From Atopobium sp. (GTDB lineage Bacteria > Actinomycetota > Coriobacteriia > Coriobacteriales > Atopobiaceae), in the NCBI GenBank assembly GCA_015258715.1, contig JABZHR010000001.1:62001-126000 (forward strand): 64,000 bases of DNA, in the 5' to 3' direction. Positions within the stretch are counted from its first letter, which is position 1, and the number at the start of each line of letters is the position of its first letter. The notes under the pieces were generated by a model, which made no database searches, was not told the origin of the DNA, and saw only the letters and a list, made by a program, of their open reading frames with translations. The position numbers and the translations under genes were made by a program. Positions 33,876 to 42,794 of the stretch are shown here, one piece after another.

Positions 33876-36536
33876 TTATGCCTTTGCAACCTCGGTAAGG
33901 TTGGTAAGGATCTTGTCGTCCTTCTTATCCCACTTTGGAGCAGGACGGAAGAGCTGGAAGAGAATTGCTGCCAAGAAGATGAAGGCAATAACAGTCCACA
34001 CACCAAAGGAACCAAGGACAAAGAACTCCCAGAACTGATTGATCATCAGGCCAACAATCCATGCAAATACGCACTGATAGCCAATAGCAAACCAGAACCA
34101 CTTAGAGTCGTTCATTTGTCGACGAATAGAACCTACTGCAGCGAAGCAAGGTGCGTCAAGCATATTGAATGCAACAAATGCGCACATTGCACCAACGTGG
34201 AGGATACCACCAGCATCAGTAAACATACCAGCAAAGCCAGACCACATAGTGACAGACTTCTCACTTGCATCGCCAAGGCCATAAAGAACGCCAAAGGTGG
34301 AAACAAGATTCTCTTTTGCAATCAAAGCAGAAATAGAAGCTACAGTTGCCTGCCAATTTCCAAATCCAAGTGGAGAGAAGATAAATCCAATAGAACCGCC
34401 AATAGCAGCAAGCAAAGAAAAGTCCATAACATTATCAGGAGCACCCTGAATACCTGGGAGATAGCCGAATACTCCATTTGCGCCGTCCCAGTTAGCCCAG
34501 CCAAAATTGGATAAAACCCAAATTCCAATTGCTGCAGCAAAAATAATGGTACCAGCTTTAATAATATACGCAGAAATACGCTCCCAAACATGCATTGCCC
34601 AAGACTTAAGAGAAGGCATGTGATAATCAGGAAGTTCCATGACAAATGGTGCTGGCTCTCCCTCAAAAGCCTTAGTCTTCTTTAGCATGATTGCAGAAAT
34701 AACAATCATAGCTACACCCAAGAAATAAAAGGCTGGGGCAATCCACCAAGCAGTAGTTCCTCCAATAAGAACACCCATAATCAAGGCAATAATAGGCTGT
34801 TTTGCCGAACATGGAATCATAGTGGTAAGCATAATCGTCATGCGACGATCTTTCTCATTTTCAATAGTACGAGTAGAAAGAACGCCAGGAACACCACAAC
34901 CAGAGGAGATAAGAAGTGGAATAAAAGACTTACCTGATAGACCAAAACGACGGAAGACACGGTCCATAACAAAAGCAACGCGGCTCATATATCCGCAGTC
35001 TTCCAAGAAACACAACATAACAAACAAGACAAACATCTGTGGAATAAAGCCAAGAACAGCACCTACGCCGCCGATAATACCGTCAACTACAAGACTGGTG
35101 ATGACGGGGCTTGCGCCAGCACCCTCAAGAGCGCCGCGAGCAAGCGTAGGAATACCAGGGACATACATGCCGTACTCAGATGCCTCTGGCTCAGTAGCAG
35201 CGCCTTCAACAGCGGTCTTGAAGCCCGCAGCAGTTACGCCGCCCAGAGTCTGAAGTTCTTGACCTTCAGCAAGAATTGGGTTGCCGTTTGCGTCAAGCTG
35301 AAGAGGATTGTCGTCAGTATCAACGAAGTTGCCATCCTCATCATGAACTGGTGCGCTCAGAGCAACAACGTTCTTCTTGGCAGTCTCTGCCTCAAAGCTG
35401 GTGATAGCGTCAGAATCCCACTGTTTTGCGGAAATTGCAGCACGCACCTCAGTAGTATCAATGCCAGCCTCGTCAGCTGCGTTGAGATAAGCGTCGATCT
35501 GGTCACCATAGTGATGCGAATCAAAATCATCTTTTGCCTGACTATACTCTGCATCTCCGATGCCTAATACGTGAAAACCTTTGTCAAACAGATTATCATT
35601 GACCCAGTTAGTAGCATTGATGCCAACAGTAGAAATAGAGATAAAGTACACCAGGGACATAACAATAACAAAAATAGGAAGACCGAGAATACGGTTAGTG
35701 ACAACACGGTCAATCTTCTCGGAAGTAGACAGCTTCTTAGGTGCCTTTTTGACACAAGCTGCCATTACGCCAGCAATCCACTCATAACGGTCAGACGTGA
35801 TGATGGACTCAGCGTCGTCATCACGAGATTTCTCAACTGCAGAAATAATCTTCTCAATTTCTGCGGTCTTCTCGGCAGAAAGATTAAGAGGGGCAATTGC
35901 AGCTGCATCGCGCTCAAAGACCTTAATTGAATACCAACGAGAAAGAGATGCTGGAGCAAGGCCCTCGATTGCAGCAGCAATCTTGCCAAGAGCCTCTTCA
36001 ACCTCTGGGGTAAAGCACTTAACACCCTCAGCAGGAGTTCCCTCCTGGCCAGCCTTAATTGCCGTCTTTACCAGAGTATCAATGTTCTTGTTACGAAGTG
36101 CGGAGACCTCAACAACCTCAACGCCAAGCTGCTTAGAAAGCTCCTTGACATCAATGACGTCACCAGACTCCTTGAGCAGGTCAACCATGTTAAGACCAAG
36201 GACAACTGGACGACCAGCCTCAAGAATCTGAGTAGTCAGATAGAGGTTACGCTCTAGGTTAGTAACATCGAGAAGGTCAATGATAGTATCAGGGCGCTCG
36301 TTAATGAGATAGTCACGTGATACCTGCTCCTCAGGTGAATAAGGAGACAGAGAATAAATACCAGGAAGGTCGACAAAGGTGACGTCCTTATCAGCTCGCC
36401 AGTTTGCCTGCTTCTTCTCGACGGTAACGCCAGGCCAGTTGCCGACGTAACCGTTTGAGCCCGTAAGCTCATTGAATAGGGTGGTCTTACCGCAGTTTGG
36501 ATTACCTGCAAGACCAATAATAGTCTTTTGTGCCAT
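33876..36536 (-). CDS. feoB: Ferrous iron transporter FeoB
   Basis: The GTPase-coupled ferrous iron permease (886 residues). The cytosolic G domain has G1 GNPNCGKT (11-18), G3 DLPGIYSL near residue 56 and G4 NMVD near residue 116, followed by a helical spacer. The membrane domain has the two Gate motifs with Cys (LLISSGCGVPG and TTMIPCSAKQP). Between the first core helix (near residue 285-305) and the Gate region lies an insertion of about 135 residues (roughly 320-455) rich in Asp, Asn and Gly with QIDAYLNAADEAGID and DGNFVDTDDNPLQLDANG, much longer than usual. Coupled to feoA by a TAATG overlap. Confidence 0.97.
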   Translation of the reverse strand: MAQKTIIGLAGNPNCGKTTLFNELTGSNGYVGNWPGVTVEKKQANWRADKDVTFVDLPGIYSLSPYSPEEQVSRDYLINERPDTIIDLLDVTNLERNLYLTTQILEAGRPVVLGLNMVDLLKESGDVIDVKELSKQLGVEVVEVSALRNKNIDTLVKTAIKAGQEGTPAEGVKCFTPEVEEALGKIAAAIEGLAPASLSRWYSIKVFERDAAAIAPLNLSAEKTAEIEKIISAVEKSRDDDAESIITSDRYEWIAGVMAACVKKAPKKLSTSEKIDRVVTNRILGLPIFVIVMSLVYFISISTVGINATNWVNDNLFDKGFHVLGIGDAEYSQAKDDFDSHHYGDQIDAYLNAADEAGIDTTEVRAAISAKQWDSDAITSFEAETAKKNVVALSAPVHDEDGNFVDTDDNPLQLDANGNPILAEGQELQTLGGVTAAGFKTAVEGAATEPEASEYGMYVPGIPTLARGALEGAGASPVITSLVVDGIIGGVGAVLGFIPQMFVLFVMLCFLEDCGYMSRVAFVMDRVFRRFGLSGKSFIPLLISSGCGVPGVLSTRTIENEKDRRMTIMLTTMIPCSAKQPIIALIMGVLIGGTTAWWIAPAFYFLGVAMIVISAIMLKKTKAFEGEPAPFVMELPDYHMPSLKSWAMHVWERISAYIIKAGTIIFAAAIGIWVLSNFGWANWDGANGVFGYLPGIQGAPDNVMDFSLLAAIGGSIGFIFSPLGFGNWQATVASISALIAKENLVSTFGVLYGLGDASEKSVTMWSGFAGMFTDAGGILHVGAMCAFVAFNMLDAPCFAAVGSIRRQMNDSKWFWFAIGYQCVFAWIVGLMINQFWEFFVLGSFGVWTVIAFIFLAAILFQLFRPAPKWDKKDDKILTNLTEVAKA

Positions 36537-36781
36537 TAGGCTTCCTCTACCTTGTGAACGTCTACTACTTCAATGCTTGCAGCTTCATCCTTGCGGATAG
36601 AAAGCTCGTAGCCACGAACTGTGAGCTCAATTGGGTCTCCCAGTGGTGCTACCTTTTTGACGTGAACCTCAGTACCCTTAGTAAGGCCCATGTCCATGAT
36701 GCGACGTTTCACGGCGCCTACACCCTTTAGCGCAGCAACCGTGCAACTCTCCCCCACCTTAACTTCTTTCAGAGTTGCCAT
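36536..36781 (-). CDS. feoA: FeoA-domain protein
   Basis: An 81-residue FeoA protein with an SH3-like fold, thought to modulate FeoB. The family landmarks VAALKGVGAVKRRIMDMGLTKGTEV and RGYELSIRKDEAASIEV are clear. It overlaps feoB by one base and follows a second FeoA-like gene. AGGAAGG precedes the ATG. Confidence 0.93.
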   Translation of the reverse strand: MATLKEVKVGESCTVAALKGVGAVKRRIMDMGLTKGTEVHVKKVAPLGDPIELTVRGYELSIRKDEAASIEVVDVHKVEEA

Positions 36782-36850
36782 AACCTTCCTTTCATCGAAA
36801 CACGTATTAAAAGCCGCGGGTTTTACCAGCAGCGCAATACAACAAAGTGT

Positions 36851-37117
36851 TTAGAGCGGAGAAACCATGATGTGCGACGACATCTGACGGTTCAGTCCAA
36901 GTCGTGCACCCTTAACGCTAACAATAACGTCGCCGTTGACTCGTGAAATAACCTTTACCTCGGCGCCCTCAACAAAACCAAGTGTTGAGAGGTGCTGGCG
37001 AAGATCAGAAGCACCCTTAACCGTTACGATCAGCGCAGTCTCTCCCTCACCAAGCATGGCAAGAGGAAGAACTGGACCAGAATTCGCAGGACCCTGTGAG
37101 GTCTTTTCTGTATCCAT
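36851..37117 (-). CDS. feoA: FeoA-domain protein, second copy
   Basis: An 88-residue FeoA-like protein with an extra polar N-terminus (DTEKTSQGPANSGP) and then the SH3-like domain (LPLAMLGEGETALIVTVKGASDLRQHLSTLGFVEGAEV ... GARLGLNRQMSSHI). Two tandem FeoA genes before feoB are common in Firmicutes and Coriobacteriia. It is the first gene of the operon, and its promoter carries iron-box-like sequences. Confidence 0.9.
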   Translation of the reverse strand: MDTEKTSQGPANSGPVLPLAMLGEGETALIVTVKGASDLRQHLSTLGFVEGAEVKVISRVNGDVIVSVKGARLGLNRQMSSHIMVSPL

Positions 37118-37138
37118 GCATCCCCCAAAATAACGTAG

Positions 37139-37204
37139 GCAAACTAAGTTTGCTCTTTCGAACTTTTACTTCATTAGTATCAACTAAAAGTTAAGGTAAT
37201 TCAA
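37139..37204 (-). promoter_or_regulatory. feo promoter with palindromic metal-box candidates
   Basis: On the minus strand TTGAAT (37204-37199), a 17-base spacer and GATACT (37181-37176) form a promoter. The spacer holds TACCTTAACTTTTAGTT. A perfect 15-base palindrome GCAAACTAAGTTTGC (37139-37153) lies just after the likely transcription start, sharing ACTAAGTTT with the box near sRNA B. Both are good places for a DtxR/IdeR- or Fur-type repressor. Confidence 0.5.
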
Positions 37205-37218
37205 CTTTCATTTAATAA

Positions 37219-37269
37219 TTAAAATAAAAATAAGGCGAGAAACTCTGTCTACCAGTGGTTTCTCGCCTT
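37219..37269 (-). terminator. Terminator of ppc built from an inverted GGCGAGAA pair
   Basis: AAGGCGAGAAAC pairs perfectly with GTTTCTCGCCTT (12 bp, 14-base loop) and is followed on the minus strand by ATTTTTATTTT. It ends ppc. Both arms hold the octamer. Confidence 0.88.
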
Positions 37270-37357
37270 GTAAATATTGCAACTTTATTTCAGGTAATCC
37301 TAGTTTTACGTAAACATAAACGATTGTTTGCTCAAGCTTACGGCAAGCTGTGTGACA

Positions 37358-40225
37358 TCAGCCCGTATTCTGCAGACCTGCGGCAACACCAGACACGGTG
37401 CACAAAATCAAATACGTAATGTTTGCACGTTCCTCTGGAGTAAGCATGTCATCTCTTATACGAAGCTCAGACAGGGCATGCACCTGCGTAACCGAGAGAA
37501 TATTAACAAATGGCAGACGCAGGCGGATAACAGGACCAAGCACACGACGGTTCTCCAACGGCCACTTATTTCCCGTAATATTCAGCACCCACTTACGTGT
37601 GAGAGCCATCTCAGAAAGAACCATCTCTGAAAGTTCAGAACGATCGCCTAAGGCCAGGTAAAGCCTTGCAATACGAGCGTCAATCTTGGAGATAGACATC
37701 TCAATGTTGTCAATAAACGTGGTGAACAGTGGCCATTCTTTGTATGCTTCACGGAGGCGTTCGATATCCCCTACTGCCTCGCAGGCACTGCCCAGTCCGT
37801 ACCAAGCAGCCAGGTTGATACGAGCCTGTGACCAGGAGAAAATCCATGGAATAGCACGCAAGTCATCAAGAGACTTGGCGCCCAGGCCACGTTTTGCAGG
37901 TCTTGAACCAATAGGGAGAAGACCAATCTCTGTCAGAGGGGTAACAACCGAGAACCACTCAGCAAAGCCATCGGAGTGAATGAGCTCCAAGAAACGCTGC
38001 TTGGACGCTTTATCAAGCTCAGAAGCGAGCGAAGCAAACTTCACGTCTGTCTGAGTATTCTTCTGTTCAATAGAAGGTGCCATCTGAAGCAGTGTTGCTC
38101 CAGCAACGGACTCTACGTGACGGCGAGCAAGCGTTGGGTCACCATAGCGAGCAAAAATAACTTCTCCCTGCTCAGTAAGTTTAAAGCGACCGTTGACTGA
38201 GCCTTTGGGCTGAGAAAGAACAGCACGGTTTGCAGGACCACCGCCACGACCAACTGCACCGCCACGACCATGCATCAAGATGAGGTCAATGGAGTTCTTC
38301 TCTGCCCACTCTGCCAAAGCAGCCTGGGTCTTATGCAGAACCAACGTTGCCGTAGTTGGACCCTCGTCCTTTGAGGAATCGGAATAGCCCAGCATGACCT
38401 CAAGCTTGCGGTCTGTCTGAGCAAGACGTGCCTGTACCTCAGGAAGCTGAATTACCTGTTCAAGTGTAGCAACAGCGTTCTCAAGGTCTTCAATTTGCTC
38501 AAAGAGTGGAATAACGTCAAGAACAGGAACATCCTCTTCATTTGCGAACGCAAGACGTGCAAGTTTGTAGACATTCTCAACATCCTGAGCAGACTGCGTA
38601 AACGAAATAATATAGCGACGAGCAGCGTTAATGCCGTTCTTCTTTTGAATTGATCCAATGGAGCGGAAGGTATCTAGCACCTCCTGCGTCATAGCATCAA
38701 GTTTGACGGGTTTCTCGGCAGTTGATGGGTGTGTCTCAATATCTGCAAGCGCACGCTTGTGCACCAAAGAGTGCTGACGGAACTCCATCTCAACCAAGTG
38801 GAAGCCAAAGGTCTGAGCTTGCCAGATAAGCTTCTGAACAGGACCGTAGGCAATACGGAAAGCCCCTGCTTGAGCCAGTGAATCCTGAATAACGCGCAGA
38901 TCAGCAATAAACTCTTCAGCGTTTTGATACATCAGGTCGGCATTGCGCTCAATGGTGGCGCTGAGTCGGCCAGAAATGACGCGCATTGCCGCACGGTGCA
39001 ACTCAGACCCAGCCTTATCAATAGCCCTAGAGGTCAGGGCCTGGCTCATTTCTACCTGCTGTGCCCAAAGATTGACAAGCGCAGGCGAAGCTGGAGTAGA
39101 AATACCATCAAGCGTCAGGCCTCGACTGACTTCCTTGGTAGCCCGAGCCAGTGCCTGCAGTACGTGTACACGGTACTTCTCGGCAACTTGGCGAGAAACC
39201 AGAGCGGTAACATTAGGGTTACCGTCGCGGTCGGAGCCAATCCAGCTACCTGGACGGAAAAATGGTGGGCAGACAGGCGACACACAACCAGCGTTTTCTC
39301 CCAGCACCCAGTTATCAAAGCGGCGATATACCGAAGGAACCATCTCAAAAAGGGTGGTATCAAAAATGTTGAGGACAGTATCTGCCTCCTCCAAAGGAGT
39401 TGGCTTTTTATGACCGATAGGAGACGTACGGAATAAGCCGTCAATCTCTTGCAGCATGCGACGCTCGTTTTCCACACGAGCAGGACCACCAAGCCTCTGA
39501 CGCTCATCAAGAAGCTCTGAGATGGTACGGATTCGGCGCTCAACGTTTTTACGACGAGCCTCAGTTGGGTGCGCGGTAAAGACGGGGTGGAACTCAAGAC
39601 GATTAAGACGTGCTTTTGCCTCTTCTTCACCGCACTCGTCAATAAGCTGTCTATATGCAACGGTTATCTCATTGATAGGGTCTTCTGCAGAAGATGGATC
39701 AACAGAAGCCTCACGAGAGCGCAGGCTGGTAACGCGATAATTCTCTTCACAAAGATTTGCTAAGTGGAAGAAAGTTACAAATGCGCGCATGAGAAGCACA
39801 GAATCTTCCATGCTTAGGCTGTCAATGGTAGAAGCAAAACGCAGAAAAGCATTAAGCGATTCCTTCTCTGAATCTACTTTGAGTACCGCATTGATTGCCT
39901 CAAGCAGCAAAGGTGCGCGAGTTGTAGACAAATCATCTGGTCCAGCTTTAATTGCCTCAACCAACAACGTGTCAAAACTAGTAAGAAGATCTGGATTGTA
40001 CTCAGCAAGCACTTTTCTTACCAAACGCAAAAAGAAGGTAAGGTTATCGCGCAGAGGAGCTGGCGCTTTAAGCGCCTGAATAAGGGTACGAGCAGCAGCA
40101 ATCTCATTCCCGCGTCGTTCAAGAAGCGACTGAGCTACTTCAGAAGTTGTTGCACCATCGATGGGTTTCTCGTCAAAAGAAGCATTGCTGGACTCTAGAT
40201 TTGAATCTTGAGGATTGCCTGCCAT
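37358..40225 (-). CDS. ppc: Phosphoenolpyruvate carboxylase
   Basis: Converts PEP and bicarbonate to oxaloacetate, replenishing C4 acids in the cytosol. The catalytic His is in FHPVFTAHPTEARRKNV near residue 218, and other signatures are LGYSDSSKDEGPTTA and GRGGAVGRGGGPANRA. The C-terminus ends in QNTG, the usual aspartate-site end. The start is placed at the ATG at 40225 (MAGNPQDSN), with AAAGG six bases upstream. Two other ATGs lie up to 18 bases further out. Length (955) is normal. The gene has its own terminator and is divergent from the flippase gene. Confidence 0.97.
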   Translation of the reverse strand: MAGNPQDSNLESSNASFDEKPIDGATTSEVAQSLLERRGNEIAAARTLIQALKAPAPLRDNLTFFLRLVRKVLAEYNPDLLTSFDTLLVEAIKAGPDDLSTTRAPLLLEAINAVLKVDSEKESLNAFLRFASTIDSLSMEDSVLLMRAFVTFFHLANLCEENYRVTSLRSREASVDPSSAEDPINEITVAYRQLIDECGEEEAKARLNRLEFHPVFTAHPTEARRKNVERRIRTISELLDERQRLGGPARVENERRMLQEIDGLFRTSPIGHKKPTPLEEADTVLNIFDTTLFEMVPSVYRRFDNWVLGENAGCVSPVCPPFFRPGSWIGSDRDGNPNVTALVSRQVAEKYRVHVLQALARATKEVSRGLTLDGISTPASPALVNLWAQQVEMSQALTSRAIDKAGSELHRAAMRVISGRLSATIERNADLMYQNAEEFIADLRVIQDSLAQAGAFRIAYGPVQKLIWQAQTFGFHLVEMEFRQHSLVHKRALADIETHPSTAEKPVKLDAMTQEVLDTFRSIGSIQKKNGINAARRYIISFTQSAQDVENVYKLARLAFANEEDVPVLDVIPLFEQIEDLENAVATLEQVIQLPEVQARLAQTDRKLEVMLGYSDSSKDEGPTTATLVLHKTQAALAEWAEKNSIDLILMHGRGGAVGRGGGPANRAVLSQPKGSVNGRFKLTEQGEVIFARYGDPTLARRHVESVAGATLLQMAPSIEQKNTQTDVKFASLASELDKASKQRFLELIHSDGFAEWFSVVTPLTEIGLLPIGSRPAKRGLGAKSLDDLRAIPWIFSWSQARINLAAWYGLGSACEAVGDIERLREAYKEWPLFTTFIDNIEMSISKIDARIARLYLALGDRSELSEMVLSEMALTRKWVLNITGNKWPLENRRVLGPVIRLRLPFVNILSVTQVHALSELRIRDDMLTPEERANITYLILCTVSGVAAGLQNTG

Positions 40226-40405
40226 GCTCATCCTTTCCCACATGACTCAGAATACGTACTATCTACCATACCCTTTTGTAACAATCTTCGCACGATTGTT
40301 TGTCAATCTGTTACCTAATGTACATCGTGGACTACAATCGATATAACAAATAAAAATTGATATATCAAAGTTTCTGACCGCGCTAAAGAAGATCTTAGGT
40401 TTTAC

Positions 40406-41839
40406 ATGCTCAATCCATTCAAGAAAAGTCGTACTGCGTACAACAATTCTTCCGTACATAAGCAGGTAGAGCGTCTTCGCACACCTCGCTATGAGCTTGA
40501 TGACTCGCGCACAAACGGGGGTCAACCTGGCATTGTGGTTACATGGTGGACCAGGCTTCTCTCTGCCGTAGTCTCTGGCGATATTGCTAATCAAGACGAG
40601 CAATACTTGGCACATCAAACGTCCCAGGATTATCTCTTCAATGCACTTGGACAAGGTGCCTGGGGTGCACTTTTCCCGCTTTTAACTGTTGTTTGCTCTC
40701 AGCTTGTTGGCATTGAACAAGCAGGACTTTTCTCCATGGCATTTGTTGTGGCAACACTTTTGTTATTTATTGCCCAATACGGTGTTCGCACGTATCAAGT
40801 TTCCGACATAGTTGAACAACGTAGTTTTTCTGATTACCAGATTCAACGCGCAGCTACTGTTGTTGTCATGGTACTAGCAGGTCTTATTTGGTGCTTCTTT
40901 AAAGGGTATACCGAGCCCATGTTTTCTATCTGCACGGGAGCTTTGCTTTTTAGGGCAGTTGACGGCATGGCAGATGTCTACGAAGGTCGTCTTCAGCAAA
41001 AAGATAAACTCTATCTAGCCGGACTCAGTCAGGCTCTTAGGTGTAGTGCCAGTTTTATTCTCTTTACTGTTGTGTTGTTTGTTACCAGAAATCTTGTATG
41101 GGCAAGCTGGAGCATGGGTATTTGTGCCCTTATCACCCTGCTATTTGTTTCTGCTCCCCTAGCCATTCTTGAGACCGATAAAAGCGTGCGCATCAAACTT
41201 GCAAACATCAAAGATATTTTTGTACAGTGCTGGCCTCTCTTTTTAGCACTTTTCCTCTACAACCTTATTGACTCGCTGCCAAAGTTTGCCATGGAAGGCA
41301 CACTTTCTTACAGCAATCAGTTGTACTTCAACGCACTTTATTTCCCAGCTCACACTATTTTGATGATCTCTACGCTCATCTACAGGCCACAGCTCTTCAA
41401 ACTTGCTAGTTTGCTAGAAACCTCAATTCATAATCCCGCTAATAAGAAGCGCTTTGGCGTAATTGTACTTGCAATGTTCGGAGCCATTGCCGTAGTCACC
41501 ATTGGTACCGCTGCATTTGTCGAGATCATTGGCATTCCTCTTAACGGCTTCTTATATGGCGTTGATTTTGAGCAATATCGTGGACTTGCACGCATTATGG
41601 TGGCCACGGGTGGACTTTGTGCTGCGATCGACTTTTTATACCAGCTCATCACCATCATGCGAGTTCAAAAAGCCGTTACGCGCGCGTACCTCATTTCATT
41701 TGCTGTATCCATCCCTATTATCTGGATGATGGTCAGCTTTACTGGTCTTAATGGCGCAGTTATTGGCAGCTTCTCATCCATCCTTATCCTCTTCTTACTG
41801 CTCATCAGCGAATACGCCGTAGCACGCATGAAAAACTAG
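40406..41839 (+). CDS. Polysaccharide/lipid flippase-like membrane protein (MATE/MOP superfamily)
   Basis: A 477-residue membrane protein with about 12-14 hydrophobic helices that begin near residue 75 (DYLFNALGQGAWGALFPLLTVVCSQ), after a polar N-terminal domain of about 70 residues. Layout and motifs fit the polysaccharide biosynthesis flippases of the MOP superfamily (Wzx-like) and not a drug exporter. No glycosyltransferase genes are adjacent, so the cargo is unknown. It lies divergent from ppc and is followed by a repeat-rich gap. Confidence 0.78.
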   Translation: MLNPFKKSRTAYNNSSVHKQVERLRTPRYELDDSRTNGGQPGIVVTWWTRLLSAVVSGDIANQDEQYLAHQTSQDYLFNALGQGAWGALFPLLTVVCSQLVGIEQAGLFSMAFVVATLLLFIAQYGVRTYQVSDIVEQRSFSDYQIQRAATVVVMVLAGLIWCFFKGYTEPMFSICTGALLFRAVDGMADVYEGRLQQKDKLYLAGLSQALRCSASFILFTVVLFVTRNLVWASWSMGICALITLLFVSAPLAILETDKSVRIKLANIKDIFVQCWPLFLALFLYNLIDSLPKFAMEGTLSYSNQLYFNALYFPAHTILMISTLIYRPQLFKLASLLETSIHNPANKKRFGVIVLAMFGAIAVVTIGTAAFVEIIGIPLNGFLYGVDFEQYRGLARIMVATGGLCAAIDFLYQLITIMRVQKAVTRAYLISFAVSIPIIWMMVSFTGLNGAVIGSFSSILILFLLLISEYAVARMKN

Positions 41840-41879
41840 CAAAACAATTGACGCTCAAACGTAAAACCCCTCTGCTCCA

Positions 41880-41927
41880 TTGAACTGCCTCCCATTTCTT
41901 GGACACGAGCAATGGGAGGCAGTTCAA
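41880..41927. repeat. Palindromic IS3-like end fragment, copy 1
   Basis: TTGAACTGCCTCCCATT pairs perfectly with AATGGGAGGCAGTTCAA (17 bp) around a 14-base loop TCTTGGACACGAGC. The arm plus loop (TGAACTGCCTCCCATTTCTT, then GGACA) resembles the terminal repeat of IS3/IS150-group elements. Both ends are brought together with the transposase deleted. A second copy lies at 42299-42342. Confidence 0.75.
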
Positions 41928-41928
41928 A

Positions 41929-42057
41929 ACACACCTAAGTCAGATAACCTGTTAAAAAGACGTATACATGACGCTGAAAATACCTCAAACGTGCAGAATA
42001 TCTGACTTAGAAGTGTAATATGCCCACAATTGAGCAGAATATCTGACTTAAGTGTGT
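41929..42057. repeat. Small inverted-repeat element with internal direct repeat
   Basis: The 18-mer ACACACCTAAGTCAGATA (41929-41946) is repeated inverted at 42040-42057 with one mismatch. Inside, GCAGAATATCTGACTTA occurs twice in direct order (41993-42009 and 42034-42050). No gene overlaps. It may be a MITE-like insertion or a clustered binding site. No coding sequence is seen anywhere in 41840-42415; the rest of that stretch shows nothing I can name. Confidence 0.6.
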
Positions 42058-42298
42058 TCCTTAGGTGCGGAATTTACCTATAGTTAAATCTTTTATATGA
42101 CGCTATTCATTTTCTAGCATATTAGATGAAGTTTATGCATAGAAATGTATATCAAGCGGTGCAACCGCCTAGCTTCCTGGCTATCTTGATTAGGAACATG
42201 ACGATTCTTCAGCAGAACCTACCAAAGCTGCGCTATTTTGTGCGCCAGGCCTAAAAGCCGACGCTAACACGCTGCAGAATCATAATCACCCGCACAAC

Positions 42299-42342
42299 GA
42301 ACTGCCTCCCATTTCTTGGACATAAGAAATGGGAGGCAGTTC
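42299..42342. repeat. Palindromic IS3-like end fragment, copy 2
   Basis: GAACTGCCTCCCATTTCTT pairs perfectly with AAGAAATGGGAGGCAGTTC (19 bp) around a six-base loop GGACAT. It shares 15 bp of both arms with copy 1 but has longer symmetry. No T-run follows, so it is not an obvious terminator. Confidence 0.75.
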
Positions 42343-42375
42343 ATGTTGGAACAGAGGAATTTTTAATGCATATAG

Positions 42376-42406
42376 CGAGAAACCCGTCTGCTAGAGGGGT
42401 TTCTCG
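42376..42406 (-). terminator. Hairpin after the glutaredoxin gene with near-octamer arms
   Basis: CGAGAAACCC pairs with GGGTTTCTCG (10 bp, 11-base loop) just past the stop codon at 42416. The arms read GCGAGAA and TTCTCGA, one base off the octamer. On the minus strand only weak T-rich sequence follows. Confidence 0.65.
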
Positions 42407-42415
42407 ACAATGAGC

Positions 42416-42733
42416 TTAGAAGGAGCAGGCGCCGCCGATAGTACAAGCAGCTGCTGCAGAGCCGTCATCTGAATCATCGTTTGAACCAGAAACGTGGAAG
42501 ACCTCGGAGAGGTAGTTAATGATGTCACCGGACTCATACATTGCCTTGCCGTCAATGAACAGACATGGAACCTGACGCTTGCCGCCTACCTCAATGAGGC
42601 GCTCGCGAGCTGCGTCATCAGCAACGATATCATGCATAGGAAGCTCAATGTTGTTCTGCTCCATGAAGGACATAACCTTGTGGCAGTATGGGCAGGTTGG
42701 CTTATAGAAAAGCTCAAGATTCTGAGTAGCCAT
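42416..42733 (-). CDS. Glutaredoxin-like thiol reductase with Cys C-terminal tail
   Basis: A 105-residue glutaredoxin-fold protein with active site CPYC (residues 14-17) and the cis-Pro VPCLFIDG near residue 56, here preceded by an extra Cys pattern (QVPC). After the domain ends an acidic linker (NDDSDDGS) leads to a tail AAAACTIGGACSF with two more Cys, which could be a second redox pair or a metal site (inference). It reduces disulfides in the cytosol. It may reduce peroxidases such as gpx. Confidence 0.85.
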   Translation of the reverse strand: MATQNLELFYKPTCPYCHKVMSFMEQNNIELPMHDIVADDAARERLIEVGGKRQVPCLFIDGKAMYESGDIINYLSEVFHVSGSNDDSDDGSAAAACTIGGACSF

Positions 42734-42794
42734 AAAAACTCCTTTTGTTAGTAATTACTACTACTTTGTCTATACCCACCATAGCGTAGTTGTT

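Noticed and set aside
41880..42342. A complete transposon
   Set aside because: No transposase frame is seen; only paired end-like palindromes remain.
41840..42415. A CRISPR array in the repeat-rich gap
   Set aside because: There are only two or three irregular repeats, with no regular spacers and no cas genes.
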